Below, piece by piece: positions 1-6,445 of a stretch of DNA of 9,283 bases. The position numbers and the translations under genes are program-made. The stretch spans positions 1 through 9,283 of the forward strand of contig JAGPFW010000025.1 in NCBI GenBank assembly GCA_018056275.1. The letters run 5' to 3'. The stretch's first letter is position 1; every line of letters starts with the position of its first letter. The DNA comes from Patescibacteria group bacterium. Lineage in GTDB: Bacteria > Patescibacteriota > WWE3 > UBA101185 > UBA10185. The notes under the pieces are model-generated. The model made no database searches. It was given only the letters and a program-made list of their open reading frames with translations, and was not told where the DNA came from.

Positions 1-73
1 CGATATCGTTAAGATAGTCTTTTTCCCGACCGGTCGACTCTACATCTTCGTCGAAAGGATTGGCGGGGCCCAT
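1..73 (-). CDS. Start of an unidentified protein, cut by the window edge
   Basis: An open frame begins with ATG at 73 and runs off the left edge of the window. Only 24 residues are visible (MGPANPFDEDVESTGREKDY..., acidic and hydrophilic). I do not recognise it. It begins three bases after the TGA of the small frame at 77-208, which suggests the two are translated from one transcript. No Shine-Dalgarno sequence is visible in front of it. A plausible alternative is that the frame at 77-208 and this one are parts of one gene broken by a frameshift. Confidence 0.4.
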   Translation of the reverse strand, partial: MGPANPFDEDVESTGREKDYLNDI

Positions 74-76
74 CAA

Positions 77-208
77 TCAAAACCAACCGCCGGCGCCAGT
101 CCGGAAAAATTGATCGCCGGTGGTTTGATCAATCACCCGAATACCACCTAACTGTTCTTGAACAAGATAGCTCTTCTCGATGTTGGGCCTTTCTTTGCTT
201 TCCACCAT
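77..208 (-). CDS. Small 43-residue hypothetical protein
   Basis: A short frame reads MVESKERPNIEKSYLVQEQL... and ends ...GDQFFRTGAGGWF before TGA. It has no membrane segment and no cysteine, and I recognise no family. Support comes from context: a TATAAT hexamer lies ten bases upstream of the ATG, and another frame starts three bases after its stop. The predicted start of transcription would fall within a few bases of the ATG, so a leaderless mRNA is possible. It could also be the start of a longer gene interrupted by a frameshift near 77. It is too short for certainty. Confidence 0.4.
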   Translation of the reverse strand: MVESKERPNIEKSYLVQEQLGGIRVIDQTTGDQFFRTGAGGWF

Positions 209-218
209 TATTATCTTA

Positions 219-224
219 ATTATA
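219..224 (-). promoter_or_regulatory. Candidate -10 box (TATAAT) before the 77-208 frame
   Basis: The minus strand reads TATAAT here, ten bases before the ATG at 208. No good -35 match lies 16-18 bases further upstream. In AT-rich DNA such hexamers occur by chance, so the call rests on its position in front of the first gene after a 342-base gap. Confidence 0.35.
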
Positions 225-304
225 TCAAAAAAACCAATTAAACCCTTAGAGTGTCATAGCCAGCCGACGGCAAAATTTACATATTTACACCCCAGAGGTG
301 GGTT

Positions 305-350
305 TTCCGCCTAATACAGCGAATCCGCCGGCGGAGGCGGAATATTCGCT
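305..350. repeat. GC-rich palindromic element with TCCGCC/GGCGGA core
   Basis: The element contains the perfect 12-base palindrome tccgccggcgga (324-335). Two 7-bp stems can form around it: ttccgcc (305-311) with ggcggaa (336-342), or agcgaat (318-324) with attcgct (344-350). They are mutually exclusive. The same tccgcc/ggcgga hairpin occurs at 9105-9120 inside the group I intron, which suggests a dispersed hairpin motif of this genome rather than a terminator. No T-run follows on either strand. Confidence 0.55.
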
Positions 351-424
351 CCGTCCCCAAAGAGGATCAGCGGGACTTACGCCCCTGGTAAGAATGAACC
401 CCACGCCGCTCTTACCAAGGAGAT

Positions 425-437
425 AAGTTACGGCTTA
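425..437. repeat. 13-base direct repeat copy 1 (second copy 6637-6649)
   Basis: The 13-mer aagttacggctta occurs at 425-437 and again at 6637-6649, both on the plus strand and both in intergenic DNA. At the first copy it forms one arm of the ttacggc/gccgtaa inverted repeat; the second copy has no matching arm nearby. It could be a short regulatory or repeat motif, or chance. Confidence 0.3.
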
Positions 438-550
438 GCCGAAAAAATGCCGTAAATTGGCTTTCCAATAATTTTTCTGAATTATGTTTCCAAAAAGCCT
501 GAAAGAAATAAACGAAGAAAGCCAAAAGCAAGAAAGAAGCTTTTTATTTT

Positions 551-1081
551 TTATTCTCGGCAACAATCCAAAATTTTTTGAATAACGTCTCCCAATTTGG
601 CAAAAACGGAAACCCTTTTTCCCTCCCCAAGCCTAATCTCTTCTTTCTCATCCTCTTCGGCCGGCACATCTTTTGCCTCAATTAAGCCTAAGTTAAGCCC
701 CCAAAAAATGTTCCAAAGATCATAACTTTTTTCAAAAAGCTCCTTGGCCTCTTTTTCCTCTCCCTCGTTTAATTTTTTGGTGCCCACCTCCATCAGCCTC
801 ATCGCCGCGCTCAACAAATGCTTGGAGATGCACCAAAGCTCTCCCTTGGGACTTTTAACAATTTGCGCTAGGTAGTTTTTGCGTAAATTTCTGACCTCCT
901 CCAATAATTTTAAATACTTCTTATCGCCGGTTTTATTGTAGGTAAAGAAAAGATGCTCCTCGATGCTAATAAGATTCATCACCGCCACCGCCAAATCTTC
1001 TTTTGAGGAAAGATCAATTTTGTCGCTTTCTTTAAAATTTTTAACTTTTTTTAAAAGTTCTTCTTTATTCATCGTTTTCAT
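551..1081 (-). CDS. Conserved helical protein of unknown function
   Basis: A 176-residue, highly charged, predicted all-helical cytoplasmic protein without membrane segments. Recognisable stretches are 'DLAVAVMNLISIEEHLFF' (29-46) and 'GELWCISKHLLSAAMRLMEV' (80-99). The tail carries an acidic run (141-148) and ends with Cys-Cys (173-174). I associate this pattern with conserved hypothetical proteins of Patescibacteria, from memory only; no biochemical role is known to me. The start at 1081 is chosen because its ATG shares a base with the TAA of the preceding gene (TAATG), the arrangement expected for translational coupling. A second in-frame ATG lies three codons later. Co-translation with the CxxC membrane protein upstream suggests the two proteins work together, perhaps as a soluble partner of the membrane component. 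Confidence 0.85.
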   Translation of the reverse strand: MKTMNKEELLKKVKNFKESDKIDLSSKEDLAVAVMNLISIEEHLFFTYNKTGDKKYLKLLEEVRNLRKNYLAQIVKSPKGELWCISKHLLSAAMRLMEVGTKKLNEGEEKEAKELFEKSYDLWNIFWGLNLGLIEAKDVPAEEDEKEEIRLGEGKRVSVFAKLGDVIQKILDCCRE

Positions 1082-1515
1082 TAAGAAATTAAGGCCATCA
1101 TTAGGCTAGCCAAAAGAAGAAAGGTGAGGGGAAAAACCACTTTTTGATAAGGAAAAGCCGCCTTGCCTTTTTTGCCGGCTCTAATATCTTTATCAAGCAA
1201 AATGCCCAAAGCGGCCGCTAGCATACCAATAATTGAGCTTAAAATTAAGCGATTCATCCCCCAGAGAGGACGACAGTTCTCAAGCAGCCCGGTATAGTGA
1301 AAGGGAAGAAAAGTTAAAAGCCAAAAAGCCACCGCCAAGAGCAAGAGAACGCTCAACGGCTTTTGGGCCTTCTTTTGGTAAAGCCATCGCCAAAACCAAA
1401 TGGCCAGGGCCAAAATTAAAGCCCCAATCCAAAGGCCGGAAATGGCATCGTCAACTTTAAGCCAGCGGGATAAACCCAATCCCGCCGCCACGCCGACGGT
1501 ACAAACAGGACACAT
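1081..1515 (-). CDS. Small four-helix membrane protein with N-terminal CxxC
   Basis: A 144-residue integral membrane protein. It begins MCPVC, so Cys2 and Cys5 form a CxxC at the extreme N-terminus, and a third cysteine (Cys81) lies in the loop between helices 2 and 3. Hydrophobic segments run at about 24-46, 53-72, 87-107 and 124-143. The amphipathic 'GVAAGLGLSRWLKVDDAISGLWIG' lead is a pattern I recall from Patescibacteria hypothetical proteins. The CxxC next to the membrane could bind metal or take part in thiol chemistry, which is inference. It is the first gene of a pair; its TAA overlaps the ATG of the helical protein downstream. A TATAAT lies 36 bases before the start and no strong Shine-Dalgarno is seen. 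The whole of the open plus-strand frame inside it is a shadow. Confidence 0.85.
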   Translation of the reverse strand: MCPVCTVGVAAGLGLSRWLKVDDAISGLWIGALILALAIWFWRWLYQKKAQKPLSVLLLLAVAFWLLTFLPFHYTGLLENCRPLWGMNRLILSSIIGMLAAALGILLDKDIRAGKKGKAAFPYQKVVFPLTFLLLASLMMALIS

Positions 1516-1551
1516 ATGTTTATTTTAAAAAATTATTCTTAATTCTTTAAG

Positions 1552-1557
1552 ATTATA
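1552..1557 (-). promoter_or_regulatory. Candidate -10 box (TATAAT) before the CxxC membrane protein
   Basis: TATAAT on the minus strand, 36 bases before the ATG at 1515, would give a leader of about 30 bases. No clear -35 element is visible. It stands alone in a 195-base gap and is the best promoter candidate for the 1515-551 gene pair. Confidence 0.35.
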
Positions 1558-1710
1558 AAACAAAAGGGGAAGAAAGCCTGGGCATTTATTGTCCCTTGGC
1601 TCCGTAGCCCTAGGATTAATCTGGCTAATAGTTTAGCACAATTTATTAAGACTTTTTAGGATTCAATAGCGGCTAGACAGGCAAGAGAAAGAATAAAAAA
1701 GACAAAAAGA

Positions 1711-2571
1711 CTAGAGTTCAATTTTCCAACTGCCCTCGCCCAATAAATCACCAAAAATTCTTCCATTAATCTGAACCGTTTCTCTATCAACATATTTCAA
1801 CAACAGTTCGGGGTAGCCGTCAACTTGAATAGTAACATCAGACTTCTCAACACAATCAAAAGGATACTGGACCCAGTTTTGAACCATTTCTTTCTCAAGG
1901 GTGCAACCTTCAACCTGTTTTACGGGTTTAAATAAAACTGCCCTGTCCTGCCCTCTTGTAAACCTTAGATTTAATCGGTTAACTCTTCGAGAGACAACCT
2001 CTCCTGTTTCTATATTAAAAACGCTGGCAGTATCACTATCATCACCCATTAACTCGATTTCTTTTTCGCTTACCCATCTTGAGAAACTATAATCATCGGG
2101 CCAATTAGCTATCCTCTTTGCCTCCTTAGTTTTCAAATTAATAATCCAACAACCCACCAGTTGATTCTTGGTAATATCCCTTTCTATTTTCTTATTCATA
2201 TCTGATGGAAAAAAAACATTAATTGAATAAAAGCATCTACTAGAATTGTAACCATTATGTCTCAACTCATACATGGTTGCCTCTTGAGGTAATAAACTAA
2301 CCAACTCTTCTTGGGTGAGAGTCTCGCATAAAATTTCTTCAGTCGGTTTCGGTGTGGACTTTTCGCTAACCTGTGGCTGTCTTTGGACCAAAGGCTTTTC
2401 TAAAAACGATTCTCTGTAGAAAAAAATCGAAACTCCTGTGGCACCAATAAATAAAAGCAATAGGATTACAAAGGCCGTCTTCCAAAAATTAGCCTTTTTT
2501 TCAAGGTCTTGGGCTAATTGGCTTTTATCTAGTGGATTTTCTGACTTTAGAGTGTTGTTTTTATTATTCAT
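1711..2571 (-). CDS. Membrane-anchored extracytoplasmic protein of unknown function
   Basis: A 286-residue protein with a short charged cytoplasmic N-terminus (1-30), one transmembrane helix (about 31-52), a proline/threonine/serine-rich linker (about 60-78) and a roughly 200-residue C-terminal domain expected outside the cytoplasm. There is no lipobox, so the helix is an uncleaved signal anchor. The outer domain has five cysteines (82, 113, 141, 223, 240) and alternating hydrophobic segments consistent with beta structure; 'LVGCWIINLKTKEAKRIANW' (138-157) and 'ASVFNIETGEVVSRRV' resemble the strands of a beta-propeller or similar fold, but this is only an impression. I do not recognise a family. 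It is monocistronic by spacing (195 bases after it, 168 before it). Confidence 0.8.
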   Translation of the reverse strand: MNNKNNTLKSENPLDKSQLAQDLEKKANFWKTAFVILLLLFIGATGVSIFFYRESFLEKPLVQRQPQVSEKSTPKPTEEILCETLTQEELVSLLPQEATMYELRHNGYNSSRCFYSINVFFPSDMNKKIERDITKNQLVGCWIINLKTKEAKRIANWPDDYSFSRWVSEKEIELMGDDSDTASVFNIETGEVVSRRVNRLNLRFTRGQDRAVLFKPVKQVEGCTLEKEMVQNWVQYPFDCVEKSDVTIQVDGYPELLLKYVDRETVQINGRIFGDLLGEGSWKIEL

Positions 2572-2577
2572 AATTTA

Positions 2578-2603
2578 ATTATGCCACGTTCTAAGGTGGT
2601 CAA
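2578..2603 (-). promoter_or_regulatory. Candidate extended -10 promoter before the 1711-2571 gene
   Basis: On the minus strand TTGACC (2603-2598) is followed after 14 bases by CATAAT (2583-2578), preceded by TG one base upstream (TGG-CATAAT), an extended -10 arrangement. The spacer is shorter than the usual 16-18. The -10 ends six bases before the ATG, so transcription would begin at or next to the start codon. A second TATAAT at 2647-2652 is a possible alternative with a longer leader. Confidence 0.4.
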
Positions 2604-2739
2604 ATTAAGACAAATTCGGCTCCGAGTTGTGGACAGCGTTGGAACTATTATACAACAGCAAAATGAGTACATTTATATCCCCGACCTAAAGGCATACGCC
2701 AACACATAAAATTTACCCCACTCCTCAACTCACTATATT

Positions 2740-3477
2740 TTAATGGCTTCTTTGTGCAATCATACTGCCTATGACTGTTGAGACCGTAAGAGAGGAAAAA
2801 AAGAGTACAAGAATACTTAATGCTATATTTCTTGCAGAATCGTAGCCATTAAATAAGAATAAAACAGTTAGGAGAATAAAACTAAGTTGTACAAACAAAA
2901 GCCCCATTGAGGTTCCAGCGCTATCAGGCGATTCTTTACTGGCCATATAACTTAAAGGTGCCATTACAGTCGAATAACCCCATAATAACAATGGGATAAA
3001 TGGTTGAGGTTGATTTTTAATCAAACTTTCAAATACAAAAATAGACCAAATAGCCAATATAAAGTTGCCATATACAGAAATTATAAAACCTAGTATTCCC
3101 ACAACTAATTTATTTCCTTTTTCTACAAAATTAGCCAAAGGAGCAGCTAATCCCATCTGAGGCAATGTGGCAAGCGTATAACCCCATGGCATGATGATGC
3201 TTAAAACTATCCCATAAAAAACAAGAGATAGGCCACCTGAAAAAGCTAACCAAATACCTCCGACAATCCCAGAAAAAAAATTAACCCCAACTAGAATTGC
3301 GACCACCAATTCAATTGCTGTCTTAGGGGCTTTTGATATAAAGCTTTCTTTTTTGGAATAACTAACTGGGTTTAGCCCCATTTCTGATTGAGAAGCAATA
3401 TGACTAACTCTTTTCCCACAATACCTACAAAATTTGCTCTCTACGGCTATGTTTTTTCCACAAAATTTACAATACAT
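2740..3477 (-). CDS. Zinc-ribbon polytopic membrane protein
   Basis: A 245-residue protein that begins MYCKFCGKNIAVESKFC. Cys3, Cys6, Cys17 and Cys20 form a four-cysteine zinc ribbon (CxxC-x10-CxxC). After a 40-residue linker come about six hydrophobic segments, roughly at 53-80, 83-105, 124-152, 160-180, 190-210 and 214-240. The longest open frame begins 15 codons earlier, but I chose 3477 for three reasons: the two preceding genes start in the same way with Cys at residue 3; this ATG lies four bases after the upstream TAG; and a GGAG sits ten bases in front of it. I recognise no family for the membrane part. It is the last gene of the six-gene operon. No hairpin terminator is visible after its stop. 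Confidence 0.82.
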   Translation of the reverse strand: MYCKFCGKNIAVESKFCRYCGKRVSHIASQSEMGLNPVSYSKKESFISKAPKTAIELVVAILVGVNFFSGIVGGIWLAFSGGLSLVFYGIVLSIIMPWGYTLATLPQMGLAAPLANFVEKGNKLVVGILGFIISVYGNFILAIWSIFVFESLIKNQPQPFIPLLLWGYSTVMAPLSYMASKESPDSAGTSMGLLFVQLSFILLTVLFLFNGYDSARNIALSILVLFFSSLTVSTVIGSMIAQRSH

Positions 3478-3481
3478 AAAA

Positions 3482-4096
3482 CTATTGCTCCATGCCAAGG
3501 CTATAAAAATAAGCCCAGACAATAACTGCTATTACTGTTGCTATATAAGCTAAAGCTAAGTTTTTTTCTTCCCTAACCACAATCGTGTCTGTCTTAGTAT
3601 CATGCCAAGCCTGTTTTTTATTGTTTTTATTCATATTCCAATATCCAACCCCAAAGAAAAATGTGGATAGTGGTTGCAAAAACGAACGTTTTAAGGCAGT
3701 TCCAAAGTCTAACGGCTTATTAGTTTCAGTAACTACTTTTAGCCCATACATATATTTGCCAAAAGTCGTTGACCAGATGGATAGAGCAAAGGTGTTATAT
3801 GCCACGTAAGAAAGATAACTCCAAATAAACTCAGACCACCCCCACACACCCTCTCCAAATAGAAAACTTAGGGCAACTCCTATTAATAACATACTAACTA
3901 TTATCCCTAGCACATCAATAGCATATGCACCCAACCTGATCCAAAAACCTGCATATTCTAATTTTTTCAATCTATTTTTATTTATGCTTTCTTCTATTAC
4001 GGCATGTATCTTATGCGAGCTTAATAATTGATTACCGCAATATCTGCAGAATTTACTATTTTCTGGAATTTCTTTTCCGCAATGTTTACAAAACAT
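3482..4096 (-). CDS. Zinc-ribbon RDD-family membrane protein
   Basis: A 204-residue protein. An N-terminal zinc ribbon (MFCKHC...SKFCRYC; Cys3, 6, 17, 20) is followed by an RDD domain at about 47-175. The RDD signature is visible as 'YAGFWIRLGAYAID' (Arg54, Asp61), then a second membrane segment, 'TFGKYMYGLKVV' (111-122), and the closing 'KKQAWHDTKTDTIVV' (160-174). An additional transmembrane helix follows at about 178-198, which is not part of the usual RDD fold. RDD proteins are small membrane proteins, some implicated in ion transport; the substrate here is unknown. The start at 4096 is fixed by three facts: Cys at residue 3 as in its neighbours, only three bases after the upstream TAA, and a strong AGGAGG upstream. 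It is the fifth gene of the operon. Confidence 0.9.
   Translation of the reverse strand: MFCKHCGKEIPENSKFCRYCGNQLLSSHKIHAVIEESINKNRLKKLEYAGFWIRLGAYAIDVLGIIVSMLLIGVALSFLFGEGVWGWSEFIWSYLSYVAYNTFALSIWSTTFGKYMYGLKVVTETNKPLDFGTALKRSFLQPLSTFFFGVGYWNMNKNNKKQAWHDTKTDTIVVREEKNLALAYIATVIAVIVWAYFYSLGMEQ
3488..3491 (-). promoter_or_regulatory. Ribosome binding site (GGAG) supporting the start at 3477
   Basis: GGAG on the minus strand lies ten bases before the ATG at 3477, inside the last codons of the upstream gene. It supports this start over the longer frame at 3522, which would overlap the upstream gene by 41 bases. Confidence 0.45.
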
Positions 4097-4099
4097 AGT

Positions 4100-4735
4100 T
4101 TATTTTTCCCTCCTTTCACTTAATAAACAACAACCATAAACCCAATAAGGCATTAAAACTAGATCTCCTTTTATTTTTTCGATTACTTTAGCAGGTAATT
4201 TTTTGATTTCTTCATGATTTTCTAAAAGGTGGTTTACTTGAATATCTCGACTAGCAACAATTGTCTCTAAAATCTCTTCACCAACCATTTTTTTACCCTC
4301 CTCTTTGTCTTTTACGAATGTCTTATCCCATTCTTTAATAAGTTTTTCAACATCCTTATCAATTAACTCATGAGCTTTATGACCACTAACCCTACGCTTT
4401 GCTAGATAAACCCAAAAACCATCCTCTGCTAGAAAGTAATAAGAATTTCTAATATCCTCCAATGTTGCATAGGGTAAATCCAAAATCAATTCGTTCTCTT
4501 CTTTAAGAGAGTCAAATAGATTTGTAGAGAGCCTCTTTATTATCTCCCTAATTGAAGAAGGGATCATTTGTCTATTCTTTTGACGCCTCTCCTTATCTGT
4601 TTCGAAAGACAACCCAACAAACACCTGCCAGAGTGTGTTTCCTTCTGCCCCGTGGTTTGGCTCGATCTTGCTCCCACAGAATTGACAGAATTTACTATCA
4701 TCATCAATTGTTTTTTTACAGTTGTTACAAATCAT
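4100..4735 (-). CDS. Zinc-ribbon protein with a soluble helical domain
   Basis: A 211-residue protein that begins MICNNCKKTIDDDSKFCQFC, a zinc ribbon with Cys3, Cys6, Cys17 and Cys20 in exactly the spacing of the next two gene products. The rest (about 30-211) is a charged, mostly helical domain with no transmembrane segment, ending with a Cys-Cys pair before the tail SERREK. I do not recognise its family. The longest open frame begins 33 codons earlier, deep inside the upstream gene; I chose 4735 because the ribbon then starts at residue 3 and the overlap with the upstream gene is only 11 bases (ATG-ATT-TGT-AA), typical of coupled genes. It is the only one of the four ribbon proteins without a membrane part and may be the cytoplasmic member of the system. 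Confidence 0.83.
   Translation of the reverse strand: MICNNCKKTIDDDSKFCQFCGSKIEPNHGAEGNTLWQVFVGLSFETDKERRQKNRQMIPSSIREIIKRLSTNLFDSLKEENELILDLPYATLEDIRNSYYFLAEDGFWVYLAKRRVSGHKAHELIDKDVEKLIKEWDKTFVKDKEEGKKMVGEEILETIVASRDIQVNHLLENHEEIKKLPAKVIEKIKGDLVLMPYWVYGCCLLSERREK
4109..4114 (-). promoter_or_regulatory. Strong Shine-Dalgarno (AGGAGG) before the RDD gene
   Basis: The minus strand reads AAAGGAGGG here, inside the last codons of the preceding gene (Arg-Arg-Glu-Lys). It is the best ribosome binding site in the window. Its distance to the ATG at 4096 is 12 bases, somewhat longer than optimal. Confidence 0.55.
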
Positions 4736-5345
4736 AATCGGCGCCTTCGATTTTCCAAATCCACCAATATTGATCTTGTGGGTAAAAGTATAAGGGTTTC
4801 TCAAAACTAAATGCACCATTAGCTTCAGCGCCATTCTCGATGACTACTTTACGAGTATCAAAAAGTTGTGTCAAAGCTTTATCGTGGTAGAAATCTAGCC
4901 TTACTCTTACGTTGCGAACAGCTTTTGAATAAGCATTTTTCAGAGTCCCCACAAAATAACTCTCTCCATAATCATCATAAATAATTTTATAGTCTGTTAT
5001 GTTTAGATAACTTATGGGGAACGTTGTTGAGTTTTCAGTAGTGGTTGTGGGGTCTAGGGTGGAATCATTTGCGGGAGGACTTGCTAGAAAAAATAATAAT
5101 CCTATAAATCCCAAAACTCCTAAAACAAAAGTTCCAATAAGTATGTTTTTGAAGGAAATTCCTTTCTTTTTGGGTTGAAAAATCACATCGTCGATTTTTT
5201 CGATTTCTTTATGGAGAGATTTTGCTTCCTCGTCTTTGGTTTCTTTTTCTTTAAGATTTTTGAAATCGTATCCACATTCTTGGCAGAACCTACTTCCTTT
5301 TAGGTTTTCAGAACAACATTGAGGACATTTAATTTTCATACTCAT
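4725..5345 (-). CDS. Zinc-ribbon single-pass membrane protein with FxLYD-like outer domain
   Basis: A 206-residue protein. The zinc ribbon uses Cys7, Cys10, Cys21 and Cys24, with an extra Cys11. A charged, lysine/glutamate-rich linker (30-62) follows, then one transmembrane helix (about 66-89), a Thr/Ser-rich spacer (92-109) and a C-terminal domain (about 113-185). In the latter 'YFVGTLKNAYSKAVRNVRVR' (130-149), 'LDFYHDKALTQLFDT' and 'ENGAEANGAFSFE' match the pattern of FxLYD-type beta-sandwich domains (conserved G-x-x-x-N, alternating strands, aromatic end). The expected topology is ribbon in the cytoplasm, beta domain outside. This is a common architecture for putative membrane sensors or regulators; no ligand is known. 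The gene begins nine bases after the protease stop; a second ATG two codons later is a possible start. Confidence 0.87.
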   Translation of the reverse strand: MSMKIKCPQCCSENLKGSRFCQECGYDFKNLKEKETKDEEAKSLHKEIEKIDDVIFQPKKKGISFKNILIGTFVLGVLGFIGLLFFLASPPANDSTLDPTTTTENSTTFPISYLNITDYKIIYDDYGESYFVGTLKNAYSKAVRNVRVRLDFYHDKALTQLFDTRKVVIENGAEANGAFSFEKPLYFYPQDQYWWIWKIEGADYDL

Positions 5346-5354
5346 TTGTAATTA

Positions 5355-6140
5355 TTATGTTTTTGCTACAAAGTTTTCTTTCCAAAATAGCATTAGGCTC
5401 TTAATTCTATTAGTAATCAAAGGGTGACTTACTAACAACTCGCTGATCTTTACAGAACTTTTTTCTGCTGTTTTAATTTGTGCTACATAACCTTTTATGT
5501 CTAGCCGCTTATAGAGCTTCTCTCCAACGGCCAGCTTGATTAAGGCGGAGATAGCACTGTCTATATCTTTTGTAAGTATTAGCCCACACCTATCACAAGA
5601 GTACTCTGCTTTTCTATTCCAGAGACCAAAAACCAAATTGCTTAGGACATTGTTGCTTCCCAGTGGTATAAATAAAGTGGATAGTTTAGTATGCCCAGCC
5701 TTGTAATGCCCTAGCTCATGCGCAATAATAAAATTTAGTTCCTCCTGATTGAGCTGCTCTACAAGTGCCGAGGTTAAAACTACTGTACAACTTGTTATTC
5801 CAAGTGTAAACGCTTGAAGATAGGGGTCTTGAATTATATACAAGGAGGCTTTCGAAATACCTAATCTCGCTGCTTGATCTTTGAATGTATCATATATGTT
5901 TAAATATTGATTTTTATGGACCCTGACAGCGTTACCTAAAAATTGAGCCTGTTGCAGTTGTATATAAATCACTACTCCAAAAAGGAAAAGCAAAAATATA
6001 TAAATGTTAAATGTATAGAGAAAAAAACTTATGGCAAAAAGGATAAGTAGTGTTATAAAAAGTGCAAAATGTTCGCGAGGAACACGAAACATCCAAGCTT
6101 CTACTTGTTGGTCTTGAAAATTATATTTATACCCGCTCAT
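5355..6140 (-). CDS. M48-family membrane zinc metalloprotease
   Basis: A 261-residue protease of the M48 (Ste24/HtpX-like) family. Two adjacent transmembrane helices lie at about 25-43 and 45-64. The catalytic zinc motif is HELGH at 141-145 (His141, Glu142, His145). The third ligand is expected at Glu179 in 'RKAEYSCDRCGL' with Asp183 after it, the usual ExxxD arrangement. All key residues are intact. Family members degrade or process membrane proteins and often act in envelope stress. The ATG at 6140 overlaps the upstream gene by 14 bases, so translation is probably coupled. It is shorter than typical HtpX (about 290 residues), and I see no clear third and fourth transmembrane helices, so I do not assign a gene symbol. 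Its position ahead of four ribbon proteins suggests they share a process. Confidence 0.94.
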   Translation of the reverse strand: MSGYKYNFQDQQVEAWMFRVPREHFALFITLLILFAISFFLYTFNIYIFLLFLFGVVIYIQLQQAQFLGNAVRVHKNQYLNIYDTFKDQAARLGISKASLYIIQDPYLQAFTLGITSCTVVLTSALVEQLNQEELNFIIAHELGHYKAGHTKLSTLFIPLGSNNVLSNLVFGLWNRKAEYSCDRCGLILTKDIDSAISALIKLAVGEKLYKRLDIKGYVAQIKTAEKSSVKISELLVSHPLITNRIKSLMLFWKENFVAKT

Positions 6141-6438
6141 TTTTCTGCCTGATAGAATAAGCTGATAAAAAGAAAAGCGTTGCTGTTATAAAGTCTATTG
6201 CAACCCAACTAGACTTATTTAAATAAATAGGGAAAAATGGATTAAACAAGAAAGCTATTGCTCCAAAAATAAATGCCCAAGCGGTGAGTTTAGATTTATG
6301 AAACCCCAAAGCATTAATAATTGAGGAAACAAAAATTACCCACCTAAGGAAAATATAGTAGCCATAAGGCCACCACCCAGAAGGAATGGCAAGCAAAAGA
6401 AGGATACCAGAAATTATACAAAGCGGTCTCGTACTCAT
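6127..6438 (-). CDS. Small four-helix membrane protein (DUF6804-like)
   Basis: A 103-residue, very hydrophobic protein with segments at about 6-19, 26-45, 51-72 and 77-95 and a short basic tail. The motifs 'LLLLAIPSGWWPYGYYIFLRW' (13-33), 'FGAIAFLFNPFFPIYL' (58-73) and 'WVAIDFITATLFF' (78-90) resemble a family of small integral membrane proteins that I recall under the name DUF6804. The identification is from memory and the function is unknown. It is the first gene of the operon that continues into the M48 protease, with which it overlaps by 14 bases. A TATAAA lies seven bases before its ATG and no Shine-Dalgarno is evident. Confidence 0.82.
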   Translation of the reverse strand: MSTRPLCIISGILLLLAIPSGWWPYGYYIFLRWVIFVSSIINALGFHKSKLTAWAFIFGAIAFLFNPFFPIYLNKSSWVAIDFITATLFFLSAYSIRQKNERV

Positions 6439-6445
6439 TTTAATT

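Larger units (their letters stand above)
209..550. other. Intergenic region rich in hairpins, no gene seen
   Basis: This 342-base gap has no convincing reading frame. It is more GC-rich than its surroundings between about 240 and 460 and holds several inverted repeats: agcgaat/attcgct (318-324 with 344-350) around tccgcc/ggcgga; tggtaaga/tcttacca (386-393 with 410-417); and ttacggc/gccgtaa (428-434 with 449-455). I checked it by eye for tRNA T-arms and for the SRP and 6S consensus and found none. It could encode an unrecognised structured RNA or be a cluster of the palindromic intergenic repeats seen in such genomes. Confidence 0.5.

Noticed and set aside
386..417. tggtaaga/tcttacca hairpin considered as part of a tRNA
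   Set aside because: No T-arm consensus (GTTCGANNC), no acceptor pairing and no anticodon arm of proper size around it.
428..455. ttacggc/gccgtaa inverted repeat considered as terminator for the 551-1515 gene pair
   Set aside because: The T-run on the minus strand lies inside the loop, not after the stem, and the site is about 100 bases past the stop.
1233..1460. Plus-strand frame inside the CxxC membrane protein
   Set aside because: Low-complexity, basic translation with no family features, fully inside a convincing minus-strand gene.
1901..2092. Plus-strand frame inside the 1711-2571 gene
   Set aside because: Shadow frame; no ribosome binding site and no recognisable protein features.
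3585..3809. Plus-strand frame inside the RDD gene
   Set aside because: Antisense of an RDD domain whose motifs are clear on the minus strand.
4552..4810. Two overlapping plus-strand frames opposite the zinc-ribbon genes
   Set aside because: Both are antisense to genes supported by conserved cysteine motifs and operon spacing.
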